From assembly GCF_023822025.1 (NCBI RefSeq), contig NZ_CP082909.1, forward strand, positions 1,230,001-1,294,000: a stretch of 64,000 nucleotides of DNA, read 5' to 3'. Below, piece after piece: positions 10,327 through 19,032 of this stretch (its first letter is position 1; each line of letters starts with the position of its first letter). The notes under the pieces were generated by a model. The model was not told the origin of the DNA and made no database searches. It saw nothing but the letters and a program-made list of their open reading frames with translations. This stretch comes from Endozoicomonas sp. 4G. GTDB taxonomy: Bacteria > Pseudomonadota > Gammaproteobacteria > Pseudomonadales > Endozoicomonadaceae. Made by a program: the position numbers and the translations under genes.

Positions 10327-11708
10327 GAGAGTGGACGCTCAAAGATCCACACGGGATTGCGATCAGGGTAAATGGGCAGCCCGTTACCCGTGCCGAGCTG
10401 GATGCAAGGGTAGAGACACTCCGTGATGCTTTTGTTAGCCAGGGTGTCAGGAAAGGTGATCGGATTCTGATGCCGTTAACCTGTGCCTGGGATGCGGTCA
10501 TACTGATCATAGCCTGCCTGAGAAGTCAGTGGGTCTATTGCCCGGTCAATCCGCAAATGCCTGCTGAGCAGAAGCGGCAGTATTGCCAGAAGATAGGAGC
10601 CCAGTGGACGCTGCATGAAGGGTTTGAAGAGGTAACCGGCTTGCAATGGCCGACCTTCTTCGGTCAATCCAAAACCGTGGATTCCCGTTTCACCATCGAT
10701 CCGGAAGCTATGTTTGATCTGATTGCAACGTCAGGCACGACCGGTGTGCCCAAAGCCGTCAGTCATACGTTTTCAAATCATGTATACAGTGCCATGGGCT
10801 CTCAATCCTGTATACCGCTGACCGAGCATGATAGCTGGCTGCTGTCTCTGCCACTGTTCCATGTGGGGGGCTTTGGCATTGTTGTTCGTTGCCTGCTCGC
10901 AGGAGCCGGGATGATCATAGACACGCAAAAAGCGCCATTACAGCAATTGCTGGTGGAGCAGCGAATCACCCATCTATCGTTGGTGAATACTCAGTTGCGC
11001 AGATTGTTGGTTCGGGGAGCTGATCTGCTGGATAACAGTGAACTGAAATACATTCTGCTGGGTGGCGGGTTTGCGTCTCCTGAGCTGGTGTCGCAGGTTC
11101 AGAAGAAGGGCATCAGGATTTTAACCACTTATGGTATGACTGAAATGAGCGCCCAGGTGTGTACCGGAATCCCTGAATTTGTCGGCTCTGGAGTGACCTC
11201 AGGCGCACCATTGCCCCATCGGGAGGTGACTATAGCGGCTTCCGGAGAGATTCTGGTCAGGGGCAAAACCTTATCGGCAGGTTATTTTGAGGACGGCAGA
11301 ATGATTTCTATCGTCGATAAGCAGGGCTGGTATCACACCGGCGATCTTGGCGAGTATTCCGGCGATCAAATAACGGTTATTGGTCGTATAGATAACATGC
11401 TGATCTCCGGTGGTGAGAACATCCATCCCGAAGAAATTGAAAAGGCCTTACTCAGTATTGATGATATCACCATGGCGGTTGTCGTACCGGTAAGAAGTGA
11501 CGAGTATGGGCAAAGGCCGTTTGCTTTTGTACAAACTGAATCAGGATTTCTTAATGAAGTATTTACAAAACAAAAGCTTGCAGGCACTATCAGTCGATTC
11601 AAGATTCCTGATATGATTCGTTTGCTTCCGGTTGAGCAGGTACCCAGCGGCCTCAAGCCCAATCGTCAAGCCCTGAAAGCACTGGCTGACAGGCTTGCAC
11701 ATTCCTAA
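10302..11708 (+). CDS. menE: o-Succinylbenzoate-CoA ligase MenE
   Basis: This AMP-forming acyl-CoA synthetase activates o-succinylbenzoate with ATP and CoA. The P-loop-like motif is ATSGTTGVPKAVSHT (near residue 143), followed by YGMTEMSAQ, GWYHTGDLGEY and the hinge region MLISGGENIHPEEIE. The C-terminal catalytic Lys is expected in VPSGLKPNRQALK. At 468 residues it is of normal family length. The start follows GGAGAAGG inside menC. It is the last gene of the operon; MenB and MenA must come from elsewhere in the genome. Confidence 0.94.
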   Translation: MALSFCPLREWTLKDPHGIAIRVNGQPVTRAELDARVETLRDAFVSQGVRKGDRILMPLTCAWDAVILIIACLRSQWVYCPVNPQMPAEQKRQYCQKIGAQWTLHEGFEEVTGLQWPTFFGQSKTVDSRFTIDPEAMFDLIATSGTTGVPKAVSHTFSNHVYSAMGSQSCIPLTEHDSWLLSLPLFHVGGFGIVVRCLLAGAGMIIDTQKAPLQQLLVEQRITHLSLVNTQLRRLLVRGADLLDNSELKYILLGGGFASPELVSQVQKKGIRILTTYGMTEMSAQVCTGIPEFVGSGVTSGAPLPHREVTIAASGEILVRGKTLSAGYFEDGRMISIVDKQGWYHTGDLGEYSGDQITVIGRIDNMLISGGENIHPEEIEKALLSIDDITMAVVVPVRSDEYGQRPFAFVQTESGFLNEVFTKQKLAGTISRFKIPDMIRLLPVEQVPSGLKPNRQALKALADRLAHS

Positions 11709-11789
11709 TCTTTTTAACTGATTATCGTCGCTATATGACCTGAATCAAGTCATAATGCTGGCAATAAGCGGTGATAGTTGAAGTGTCTG

Positions 11790-12377
11790 ATGAAAGTAAA
11801 AGATCAAAAAAATGTCCGTGCATTTATCGCTGTCAGGATTCCGCTGGAGCTTGCCGCGACGCTGCACAAAAAAGCACGGCACCGCGCTGGTGATCTGCTT
11901 CAGCACAAACTGCGCTGGATGGTGCCGCAGCAGCAACACATCACACTGCGCTTCCTGGGTGAATGCGACGAACAGAGTCTTGAGCAGTTTTCCAGCTATA
12001 TCGAAAGTGCTCTGGCCAACGTTCGCGGTTTCGACTGCATGACCGGGTGTTTCGAATTTTTCCCTGACGCACACAGACCCAGGGCGCTGGCTTTAAATAT
12101 ACATTCAGGCCAGCAGTTGAATGCATTGTCACGAATTTGTGAAGAAGGCGCTCAGATGTGCGGAATGCGTCGTGAAATGCGCAACTTCCGACCTCATGTG
12201 ACACTGGCCCGTTTCAAGCAGCAGCATCATGTGACCCACAGCCATTTCTTCAATATGCCCAGTTACCGTATGACGGTGAATGAAGTGGTATTGATGAAGA
12301 GCGAGACAACGGCAGAGGGTGCACAATACTCGGTCATGAAAGTATTTCCTCTACAGCCCCTGGCCAAGTCGGCCTGA
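11790..12377 (+). CDS. thpR: RNA 2',3'-cyclic phosphodiesterase ThpR (LigT family)
   Basis: This 2H phosphoesterase opens 2',3'-cyclic phosphates on RNA. The two signature motifs are HITL (His50) and HVTL (His136), each followed by RF (HITLRFLG and HVTLARFK). The open frame starts at TTG 11778, but ATG 11790 has GAAG six bases upstream and begins just before the conserved RAFIAVRIP, giving 195 residues, close to the usual 180. It stands alone, 70-80 bp after menE, with a terminator downstream. Confidence 0.88.
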   Translation: MKVKDQKNVRAFIAVRIPLELAATLHKKARHRAGDLLQHKLRWMVPQQQHITLRFLGECDEQSLEQFSSYIESALANVRGFDCMTGCFEFFPDAHRPRALALNIHSGQQLNALSRICEEGAQMCGMRREMRNFRPHVTLARFKQQHHVTHSHFFNMPSYRMTVNEVVLMKSETTAEGAQYSVMKVFPLQPLAKSA

Positions 12378-12405
12378 CCTCGACTCGACAATCCTGCGGG
12401 AAATT

Positions 12406-12444
12406 AAACCCTGTACTTTCTTTTACTGAAGGGCAGGGTTTTTT
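12406..12444 (+). terminator. Rho-independent terminator after thpR
   Basis: AAACCCTG (12406-12413) pairs with CAGGGTTT (12434-12441), the loop is 20 nt, and the stem is followed by a T run. Confidence 0.75.
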
Positions 12445-12790
12445 GTTGTCTGGCCACAAACCCTGATCAAAAACCCACCAGATATTTAATAATCGATTAA
12501 GAAGTTAATTTGCTGTTAGTGAGACTTGTTGCTCCATCTATTGTATTAGGTTTATTGGGCTGTAATATATCATTTATATAGAATTATATTTTGACATTTG
12601 ATCATAAAACAAAGTTTTTCACTGTTGTAAATTGTCTGTGTCAGGTATAAATTATGCCGCGTGGAATAGGTGTCTCTACCGCTTGAATCCTTAGCGGCCA
12701 GCAACCCAATAGATTTTCATTTTTTCATACTTTTTTTCTGGCGTGACTTACGTCAGAGGTTTTCTATTGTCTGCACTCAGGGGGAGTGAC
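12445..12790 (+). other. AT-rich intergenic region upstream of alaE
   Basis: There is no convincing ORF. The region is AT-rich and probably holds the alaE promoter; TTGTAA followed 15 nt later by TATAAA near 12625-12650 is a weak candidate. No operator or riboswitch was recognised. Confidence 0.4.
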
Positions 12791-13222
12791 ATGTCAATTA
12801 AACGAGAAACACTGGCAGATACATTTGCCCTGATCAGTTTCGGGTTGGTGGTTGGAATGCTGGTGGAGATTCTGGTGGCCGGGTTGACTATTGAGCAATC
12901 CCTGCAGTCTCGTTTGTTAAGTATTCCGGTTAATATGCTGGTAGCTCGTCCTTATGGTATCTATCGTGACTGGGTAATGAGCTACAGTCGTTTATTCGGA
13001 TCGACAAGAGTCGGGGAGACGGTGCTGGATATAGTGGCATTTGTCTCTTTCCAGATTCCGGTTTATGTCGCTCTGGTGGCTGCCACCGGTGCAACAATAG
13101 AACAGATTATCGCCGCTTGCCTCGGTCAAATTGGTGCTCTGGTTCTGATGGCTCGCCCCTACGGTGTTTACATGCAGCTTTGCCGTAACTGGTTTGTATC
13201 AGGCGGTATGAGAACGGCTTGA
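12791..13222 (+). CDS. alaE: L-alanine exporter AlaE family protein
   Basis: This small inner-membrane protein (143 residues) resembles E. coli AlaE, which exports L-alanine. Conserved parts are ETLADTFALI near the N-terminus, QSRLLSIPVNMLVARPYGIYRD in the middle, and FQIPVYVALV with ARPYGVYMQLCR in the C-terminal half. Four hydrophobic segments are seen. The frame is open from GTG 12743, but ATG 12791 has a strong ribosome site (GGGGGAG) and gives the usual length. It is monocistronic. Confidence 0.86.
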   Translation: MSIKRETLADTFALISFGLVVGMLVEILVAGLTIEQSLQSRLLSIPVNMLVARPYGIYRDWVMSYSRLFGSTRVGETVLDIVAFVSFQIPVYVALVAATGATIEQIIAACLGQIGALVLMARPYGVYMQLCRNWFVSGGMRTA

Positions 13223-13574
13223 TAGCACTCCCTTCTACACGAAATGCCCGCTAATGACACCTGCCGAACCGGTGTCGTTGGCTATCCGGGTCTTCCTATT
13301 TTTTGACGATCTGGTTATAGTTCCCTCCAGTTTGCCCGAATGCGCGCCTTTCGGGCCACGAAGCTTTGACCCAAACCTTGCTCAATGCTGCGGCTTGTGC
13401 CCGGCAGTGACAGGGTTGGCAAAGCGCCAAAATAAGAATGAGATGAAAAAGCAGTCATTAAAAAAACCGGCTGATAAGCGAGTAACCGGATAATTATTTT
13501 TTAAGATTTTTTCGTTTACTCAGAGCAGGTATCAACAAACGACTGTGTTTTCACAATAAACTTGAGGGGCACGC
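13223..13574 (+). other. Intergenic region before the peptide ABC transporter operon
   Basis: These 350 bp have no supported gene. A small hairpin GACACC/GGTGTC lies near 13255-13275. A 79-codon frame (13254-13493) has no ribosome site and unlikely composition. The AT-rich end (13490-13560) probably carries the promoter of the transporter operon, and GAGGGG precedes the next start. Confidence 0.4.
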
Positions 13575-15314
13575 ATGTCCTTATTGGAAGTCAATGACCT
13601 GCGCATTGAATTTCCCTCACGTCACGGTGTTGCTGTGGCCGTAAAGGGAATGTCTTTCACGGTTGCCAAAGGTGAAATTCTGGGTCTTGTGGGGGAGTCC
13701 GGAGCCGGTAAATCCACGGTTGGCAATGCCATTATTGATCTGCTCAGTGCTCCCGGCCGTGTCGCGGGTGGTGAAATCAGGTTGAATGGTGAAACCATTT
13801 CAGGCCTTTCCGGTGAAGCTATTCGTAAAGTGCGTGGCAGACGGGTTGGATTTATTTTTCAAGATCCAATGACTTCATTAAACCCGCTGCTGACCATCAA
13901 AACCCAGTTAGTTGAAACCATCACCGAAAACCTCGGATTAAATCCCGCGGACGCTTTTAGCAAAGCACTCGACCTGCTGAAAGCCGTAGGCATTCCCGAG
14001 CCGGAAGTTAGAATCAGGCAGTATCCCCATCAATTTTCCGGTGGTATGCGTCAACGGGTCGTTATTGCCATTGCCCTGGCTGGTGAGCCTGAATTAATTA
14101 TTGCTGATGAGCCGACTACTGCCCTGGACGTTTCTATTCAAAATCAGATTCTTGATTTGATTCGTGAACTCTGTAAGGAGAGACAGGTCGGCTGTCTATT
14201 AGTCACTCATGATATGGGTGTCATCGCCAACGTGACTGACCGGGTTGCGGTGATGTACCGGGGCGAACTGGTTGAGATCGGTAAGGCTCGGCAGATTCTG
14301 GAAAACCCCGGGCATCCTTATACACAGAGTCTGATCAGTGCTGTTCCAAGAACGGATATTAAGCTGCACCGTTTTCCCCGAGTTGAATACATTGAAAAAG
14401 TTGAAACTCGCAGTATTGATGTTAAAAGTCACTGGTTGGGTCAGCGTGAATCTTTTGGCGTTATAGAAGACGAGAATCTTCTGAGCGTTGACAAGGTCAT
14501 GCTCAAGTTTGAAACCCGGTCTGCTTTCCTGCAAAAAAACCGTCGTTATGTGACGGCATCCAACAAGGTGTCATTTCAAGTGCGCGACGGTGAAACCTTT
14601 GGTCTGGTGGGCGAATCAGGCTCAGGTAAGTCAACCATTGCCCGGGTGATTGCGGGGCTTTACCAGCCTGACTCCGGGCAGGTTTTTTTCGCAGGTCATG
14701 ATATGGCTCGGCTGGACAAAAAAGCTCGTAAGCTTTTTAGACGACAGATTCAAATGGTATTCCAGAATCCCTACTCCAGTCTGAATGCCCGTATGAATGT
14801 TAACGACATTATTGCCGAGCCCATTCGTTTTCACGGTCTGGCTGAGTCTGAACAGCAGATTCGACAGATCACCGCTGACTTGCTGGATCATGTTGGCCTG
14901 GGCAGTAAGGCCGGGATCAGGTATCCCCATGAATTTTCCGGTGGTCAGCGCCAGCGTATTTCCATTGCCAGGGCACTGGCTACCCGCCCCCGTTTCCTGA
15001 TTTGTGATGAACCTACATCGGCACTGGATGTATCGGTTCAGGCACAGATACTCAATCTGCTGAAGGATCTTCAGGATGAACTGGGCCTGACCATGCTGTT
15101 CATCAGTCACGACCTGACGGTTATCCGCCAGATGTGTGACCGGGTTGGGGTGATGAAGCACGGAACCCTGCTGGAAGTGGATGAAACCGAAAAACTGTTT
15201 ACTGCGCCTGAGCACGACTACACCCGGAGCCTGATTGAATTGATGCCGAAAATCGATCACCTCTCCCATCAGGGGTTGGAAGTCGAGCAACCGGCACCGG
15301 TGGCATTGGTGTAA
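13575..15314 (+). CDS. Peptide ABC transporter, fused double ATP-binding protein (DppD-DppF type)
   Basis: The protein joins two oligopeptide-type ABC ATPases in one 579-residue chain, as in YejF or GsiA. Domain 1 has Walker A GLVGESGAGKST (near residue 37), signature FSGGMRQRV and Walker B LIIADEPTTALD. Domain 2 has GLVGESGSGKST (near 345), FSGGQRQRISIARA and FLICDEPTSALD. An oligopeptide-type C-terminal extension (HPYTQSLISAVP) follows domain 1. It should power import of peptides or similar solutes through the two permeases encoded downstream. GAGGGG precedes the ATG. It is the first gene of a four-gene operon; the substrate cannot be named from sequence. Confidence 0.92.
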   Translation: MSLLEVNDLRIEFPSRHGVAVAVKGMSFTVAKGEILGLVGESGAGKSTVGNAIIDLLSAPGRVAGGEIRLNGETISGLSGEAIRKVRGRRVGFIFQDPMTSLNPLLTIKTQLVETITENLGLNPADAFSKALDLLKAVGIPEPEVRIRQYPHQFSGGMRQRVVIAIALAGEPELIIADEPTTALDVSIQNQILDLIRELCKERQVGCLLVTHDMGVIANVTDRVAVMYRGELVEIGKARQILENPGHPYTQSLISAVPRTDIKLHRFPRVEYIEKVETRSIDVKSHWLGQRESFGVIEDENLLSVDKVMLKFETRSAFLQKNRRYVTASNKVSFQVRDGETFGLVGESGSGKSTIARVIAGLYQPDSGQVFFAGHDMARLDKKARKLFRRQIQMVFQNPYSSLNARMNVNDIIAEPIRFHGLAESEQQIRQITADLLDHVGLGSKAGIRYPHEFSGGQRQRISIARALATRPRFLICDEPTSALDVSVQAQILNLLKDLQDELGLTMLFISHDLTVIRQMCDRVGVMKHGTLLEVDETEKLFTAPEHDYTRSLIELMPKIDHLSHQGLEVEQPAPVALV

Positions 15315-15386
15315 ATGCCAGGCTCCCGGAAAGCTGTTTCCTGAAAAGTATAAAAACGTTGATTGACCTGCCCAAGGGGTAAAATA

Positions 15387-16946
15387 ATGAAAAAAATGAT
15401 CAAGTCACTGGCTGGCGTTGCTCTGGCTTCTACATTGGCTCTGAGTGTACAGGCTGCTTCCCTGAAAATTGCTTACGACGCTGACCCTGTTTCTCTGGAT
15501 CCTTATGAGCAGCTGTCAGGTGCTACCCTGCAGATGGCGCATATGTCCTTTGATCCACTGCTGCGCTGGGATAAGGATCTGAGCTTTGAGCCGCGGCTGG
15601 CCGAGAAGTGGGAGCGGATCGACGATCTGACCATGCGCTTTACCCTGAGAAAAGGCGTTAAGTTCCATTCTGGTAATACACTGACGACCAAAGACGTTAA
15701 GTGGACTTTCGATCGTCTGGTCAACAGTGCCGACTACAAAGCGATCTTTGCGCCATTTGCTGAGCTGAAAGTGATCGACGACTACACCTTTGATCTGGTG
15801 ACTAAAAAGCCTTACCCATTGGTTCTGAACACGGCCACTTACATCTTTCCCATGGACAGCCAGTTCTACAGCGGTAAAGATGAAAAAGGCCGTGATAAAG
15901 GGCTGATCGTAAAGCATGGCGATAGCTTTGCTTCCCGTAATATTTCCGGTACCGGCCCTTACATTGTCACCGAGCGCCAGCAGGGCGTTAAAATGGAATT
16001 TGAGCGTTTTGATGACTACTGGGACAAGCAGTCTCCGGGTAACGTCGACGAAATCACTCTGACGCCGATCAAGGAAAATGCGACACGTGTTGCTGCTCTG
16101 CTGTCCGGTGGTGTCGACTTTATCTACCCGGTGCCGCCTAATGACCATCAGCGTATAGAACGTTCTCACGATACTGACCTGATCACCCTGACCGGTTCCC
16201 GTATCATCACTTTCCAGCTGAACCAGGATCGAGTTGAAGCCTTCAAGGACAAGCGGGTTCGTCAGGCGATTGTCCACGCCATCAATAACGAAGGCATTGT
16301 TAAAAAGATTATGAAGGGCTTTGCTGAAGCGGCTGCCCAGCAGGGACCTGAAGGTTATGCCGGTTTTGTTGAAGACCTGGAACCTCGTTACGACCTCAAG
16401 AAAGCCAAACAGCTGATGAAAGAAGCAGGCTATGAAGAGGGCTTCTCCGTCACCATGATGGCGCCAAACAACCGCTACATTAACGATGCCAAAATTGCCC
16501 AGGCCGTAGCCAGCATGTTGGACCGTATCAACATCAAGGTTGATCTGAAAACCGTGCCTAAGGCACAGTACTGGCCAGCCTTTGATGAGCGTGCTGCTGA
16601 CATGATGATGATCGGCTGGCACGCAGATACCGAAGATTCCGCCAATATGACGGAATACCTGACCGCCTGCGCCGATGCCACCACGGGTTGGGGTCAGTAC
16701 AACAGTGGTAACTACTGCAACGAGTCCATCGATAAGCTGGTGAAAGCAGCAGGGACTGAAACCAACATGGACAAACGCGCCAAGCTGCTGCAGGAAGTTG
16801 AGAAGGAGTTATACCAGGAGGCAGCCTACGTGCCACTGCACTGGGAAAACCTGGCCTGGGGGGTTCGTAAAGGTGTGAACGCTGAAGAAGTGATTAACAT
16901 TATGAACAACCCATACCTGGGGGATCTGGTGGTTAGCGAAAAATAG
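15387..16946 (+). CDS. Peptide-type ABC transporter substrate-binding protein (SBP family 5)
   Basis: This periplasmic binding protein of the DppA/OppA class has 519 residues. The N-terminal signal peptide (KKMIKSLAGVALASTLALS, cleavage probably after VQA) sets the start at ATG 15387, preceded by AAGGGG; the frame is open from 15363. The mature part begins SLKIAYDADPVSLDPYEQL, typical of family 5, and contains RPGVKFH-like FTLRKGVKFHSG and NISGTGPY. The C-terminal region has two Cys near YLTACADATTG and YNSGNYCNES that may form a disulfide. It lies between the ATPase and the permeases; a terminator-like hairpin follows it, which could raise its level above the permeases. Confidence 0.92.
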   Translation: MKKMIKSLAGVALASTLALSVQAASLKIAYDADPVSLDPYEQLSGATLQMAHMSFDPLLRWDKDLSFEPRLAEKWERIDDLTMRFTLRKGVKFHSGNTLTTKDVKWTFDRLVNSADYKAIFAPFAELKVIDDYTFDLVTKKPYPLVLNTATYIFPMDSQFYSGKDEKGRDKGLIVKHGDSFASRNISGTGPYIVTERQQGVKMEFERFDDYWDKQSPGNVDEITLTPIKENATRVAALLSGGVDFIYPVPPNDHQRIERSHDTDLITLTGSRIITFQLNQDRVEAFKDKRVRQAIVHAINNEGIVKKIMKGFAEAAAQQGPEGYAGFVEDLEPRYDLKKAKQLMKEAGYEEGFSVTMMAPNNRYINDAKIAQAVASMLDRINIKVDLKTVPKAQYWPAFDERAADMMMIGWHADTEDSANMTEYLTACADATTGWGQYNSGNYCNESIDKLVKAAGTETNMDKRAKLLQEVEKELYQEAAYVPLHWENLAWGVRKGVNAEEVINIMNNPYLGDLVVSEK

Positions 16947-16971
16947 CCCTTAGCGAAAAGTAGCCGTGACA

Positions 16972-16997
16972 GGGTCGGCTCAGACCGGCCCTTTTTT
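16972..16997 (+). terminator. Intra-operon terminator-like hairpin after the binding protein
   Basis: GGGTCGG (16972-16978) pairs with CCGGCCC (16985-16991, one bulge/wobble), followed by TTTTTT. It lies between the binding-protein gene and the permease genes and probably terminates part of the transcripts. Just upstream a roughly 15-bp direct repeat (TTAGCGAAAA) spans the stop codon of the binding protein. Confidence 0.65.
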
Positions 16998-17073
16998 GAT
17001 TTTTTCCTTCTCTGATTCGTCATTCGCATAGAGCGGCATTTACAGAAGTACAACAAACGCTGCAGGATTTTTT

Positions 17074-18054
17074 ATGTTGTTATTTTTATTCAGGAGACTG
17101 ATGCAGGGTCTGGTGGTGATGTTTGTCATCAGCCTGATCAGTTTCTCTATCCAGGATAATCTGGGTGATCCTCTCAGAGAGATGGTGGGTGTGTCCGTCT
17201 CAGAAGCAGAAAGAGAGGCGCTGCGTGATGAGCTGGGCCTGAACGATCCTTTTCTGGTGCAATACGGTCGCTTTCTAGCCAATGCCGTTCAGGGCGACCT
17301 GGGCACTTCTTACTTCTTTAAAGAGCCCGCCCTGGAAGTGATTCTGGATAAACTGCCAGCGACGCTTGAGCTGGTATTCGGTGCCACCCTGCTGATTGTC
17401 TTGATAGCTATTCCAGCAGGTGTTTACAGTGCCATACGGCCAAACAGTTTTTTGACCAAATTGATTCTCGGGGTCAGTATTCTGGGTATTTCTGTCCCTG
17501 TTTTTCTGACCGCAATATTCGGTATTTATGTGTTTTCTATTGAGCTGGAATGGCTGCCCTCCTACGGACGGGGTGAATTAACCCATGTCTTTGGCAGTTG
17601 GGAAACCGGCTTTTTGACCCAAAGTGGCTGGCTGCATTTGATTCTGCCGTCTATTTCTCTGGCCAGTATCATGCTGCCTCTGTTTATTCGTCTGATTCGT
17701 TCCGAAATGGTGGAAGCCCTGCACACGGAATATGTAAAGTTTGCCAAAGCCAAAGGTTTGCAGAAAGCTCGTGTTTACTTCTTGCACGCGTTGAAAAACA
17801 CCATGCTGCCGGTTATCACGGTAGGAGGTGTCCAGATCGGAACCATGGTCGCCTATACCATTTTGACAGAAACCGTGTTCCAGTGGCCGGGCATGGGCTT
17901 TATGTTCCTCGAAGCCGTAAACCGTGTTGATACCCCTTTGATTGTTGCCTATCTGATCGTTGTCGGTGGCATTTTTGTGATGGTGAATACCCTGGTGGAC
18001 CTGATCTACGGCCTGATTAACCCAACCGTAAAACTGGCAGGAGGCAGCCAATGA
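17074..18054 (+). CDS. Peptide ABC transporter permease (DppB type)
   Basis: This inner-membrane permease of 326 residues has about six membrane segments. It starts with LLFLFRRLMQGLVVMFVISL, has the DppB-type N-terminal DPLREMVG and LRDELGLNDPFLVQYGRF, and the EAA loop EMVEALHTEYVKFAKAKGL that contacts the ATPase. It pairs with the next permease. Its stop overlaps the next start (ATGA), so the two are probably translated together. Confidence 0.92.
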   Translation: MLLFLFRRLMQGLVVMFVISLISFSIQDNLGDPLREMVGVSVSEAEREALRDELGLNDPFLVQYGRFLANAVQGDLGTSYFFKEPALEVILDKLPATLELVFGATLLIVLIAIPAGVYSAIRPNSFLTKLILGVSILGISVPVFLTAIFGIYVFSIELEWLPSYGRGELTHVFGSWETGFLTQSGWLHLILPSISLASIMLPLFIRLIRSEMVEALHTEYVKFAKAKGLQKARVYFLHALKNTMLPVITVGGVQIGTMVAYTILTETVFQWPGMGFMFLEAVNRVDTPLIVAYLIVVGGIFVMVNTLVDLIYGLINPTVKLAGGSQ

Positions 18055-19010
18055 GTGAGTTGCCCATAAATGAAGTCGGCGCACAACAGGCGCCTTCTAC
18101 CTGGCAGAAGATTCGTCAGTCCAATATCTGGCACAGCTTCGTCAATGACCGTCTGGCCATGGTGGCGGCTTTGCTATTGGCGGTTATGGTCGCTGCGGCC
18201 TTGCTGGCACCGGTTATTGCGCCGACCAATCCTTATGATCTTGCCACCATCGATATTATGGATTCCGAGATAGCGCCTTATTGGAGTGAAGAAGGCGACG
18301 GGCGATTCTTACTGGGAACAGACTCTCAGGGCCGGGATATGCTGAGCACCATTCTTTATGGTGCCAGAATCTCCATCACCATCGGTTTCCTGGCGGTCTT
18401 GCTCCAGGCGTTGCTGGGCATTGTTATCGGTTTGACTGCTGGCTATGTGGGGGGACGGGTTGATGGTTTCCTGATGCGACTGGCAGATATTCAGTTATCG
18501 TTCTCCACCATGATGGTGGCCATTGTCGTACTGGCTATTTTTCAGGCCTCCTTTGGATCAGAGTTGTACAGCAAGTTGGCGATGTGGATGCTGATTCTGG
18601 TCATCGGTATTGCCGAATGGCCACAGTACGCCCGAACGATTCGTGCATCCGTTCTGGCTGAGAAAAAGAAAGAGTATGTTGAGGCTGCCAGAGTGATGGG
18701 CTTTGGCTCCGGGCGTATTATGTTTCGTCATATTCTGCCCAACTGCCTGTCTCCCATCCTGGTGATCTCAACCGTGCAGATTGCCAATGCCATTATCAGT
18801 GAAGCTGCCTTGTCTTTCCTGGGGCTGGGGATGCCGGTGTCAGAACCGTCATTGGGCTCGCTGATCTCGAGTGGCTTTGAGTATATTTTCTCTGGCAGCT
18901 GGTGGATTACGGTGATCCCCGGTGTCGTTCTGGTGACACTGGTGCTGGTGATTAACCTGCTGGGTGACTGGCTGAGGGATGTGCTTAACCCCAAACTCTA
19001 CAAGGGTTAA
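18051..19010 (+). CDS. Peptide ABC transporter permease (DppC type)
   Basis: This second permease subunit has 319 residues, with an N-terminal cytoplasmic segment followed by six membrane helices. Motifs are GTDSQGRDMLSTILYGARIS (DppC family) and the EAA loop EKKKEYVEAARVMGFGSGRIMFRHILPN, here given in parts: EYVEAARVMG and FRHILPNC. It forms the membrane channel together with the DppB-type subunit. It is the last gene of the operon; a terminator lies 25 bp downstream. Confidence 0.92.
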   Translation: MSELPINEVGAQQAPSTWQKIRQSNIWHSFVNDRLAMVAALLLAVMVAAALLAPVIAPTNPYDLATIDIMDSEIAPYWSEEGDGRFLLGTDSQGRDMLSTILYGARISITIGFLAVLLQALLGIVIGLTAGYVGGRVDGFLMRLADIQLSFSTMMVAIVVLAIFQASFGSELYSKLAMWMLILVIGIAEWPQYARTIRASVLAEKKKEYVEAARVMGFGSGRIMFRHILPNCLSPILVISTVQIANAIISEAALSFLGLGMPVSEPSLGSLISSGFEYIFSGSWWITVIPGVVLVTLVLVINLLGDWLRDVLNPKLYKG

Positions 19011-19032
19011 GCAGCAAATTTTTGTCTGGGGT

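Noticed and set aside
13254-13493. 79-codon plus-strand ORF between alaE and the peptide transporter
   Set aside because: No ribosome site, unusual Pro/Cys-rich composition, no family, and part of it lies in the promoter region.
14631-15290. 219-codon minus-strand ORF
   Set aside because: Antisense shadow of the fused ATPase gene.
15516-16622. 368-codon minus-strand ORF
   Set aside because: It is antisense to the well-supported substrate-binding protein and has no start context.
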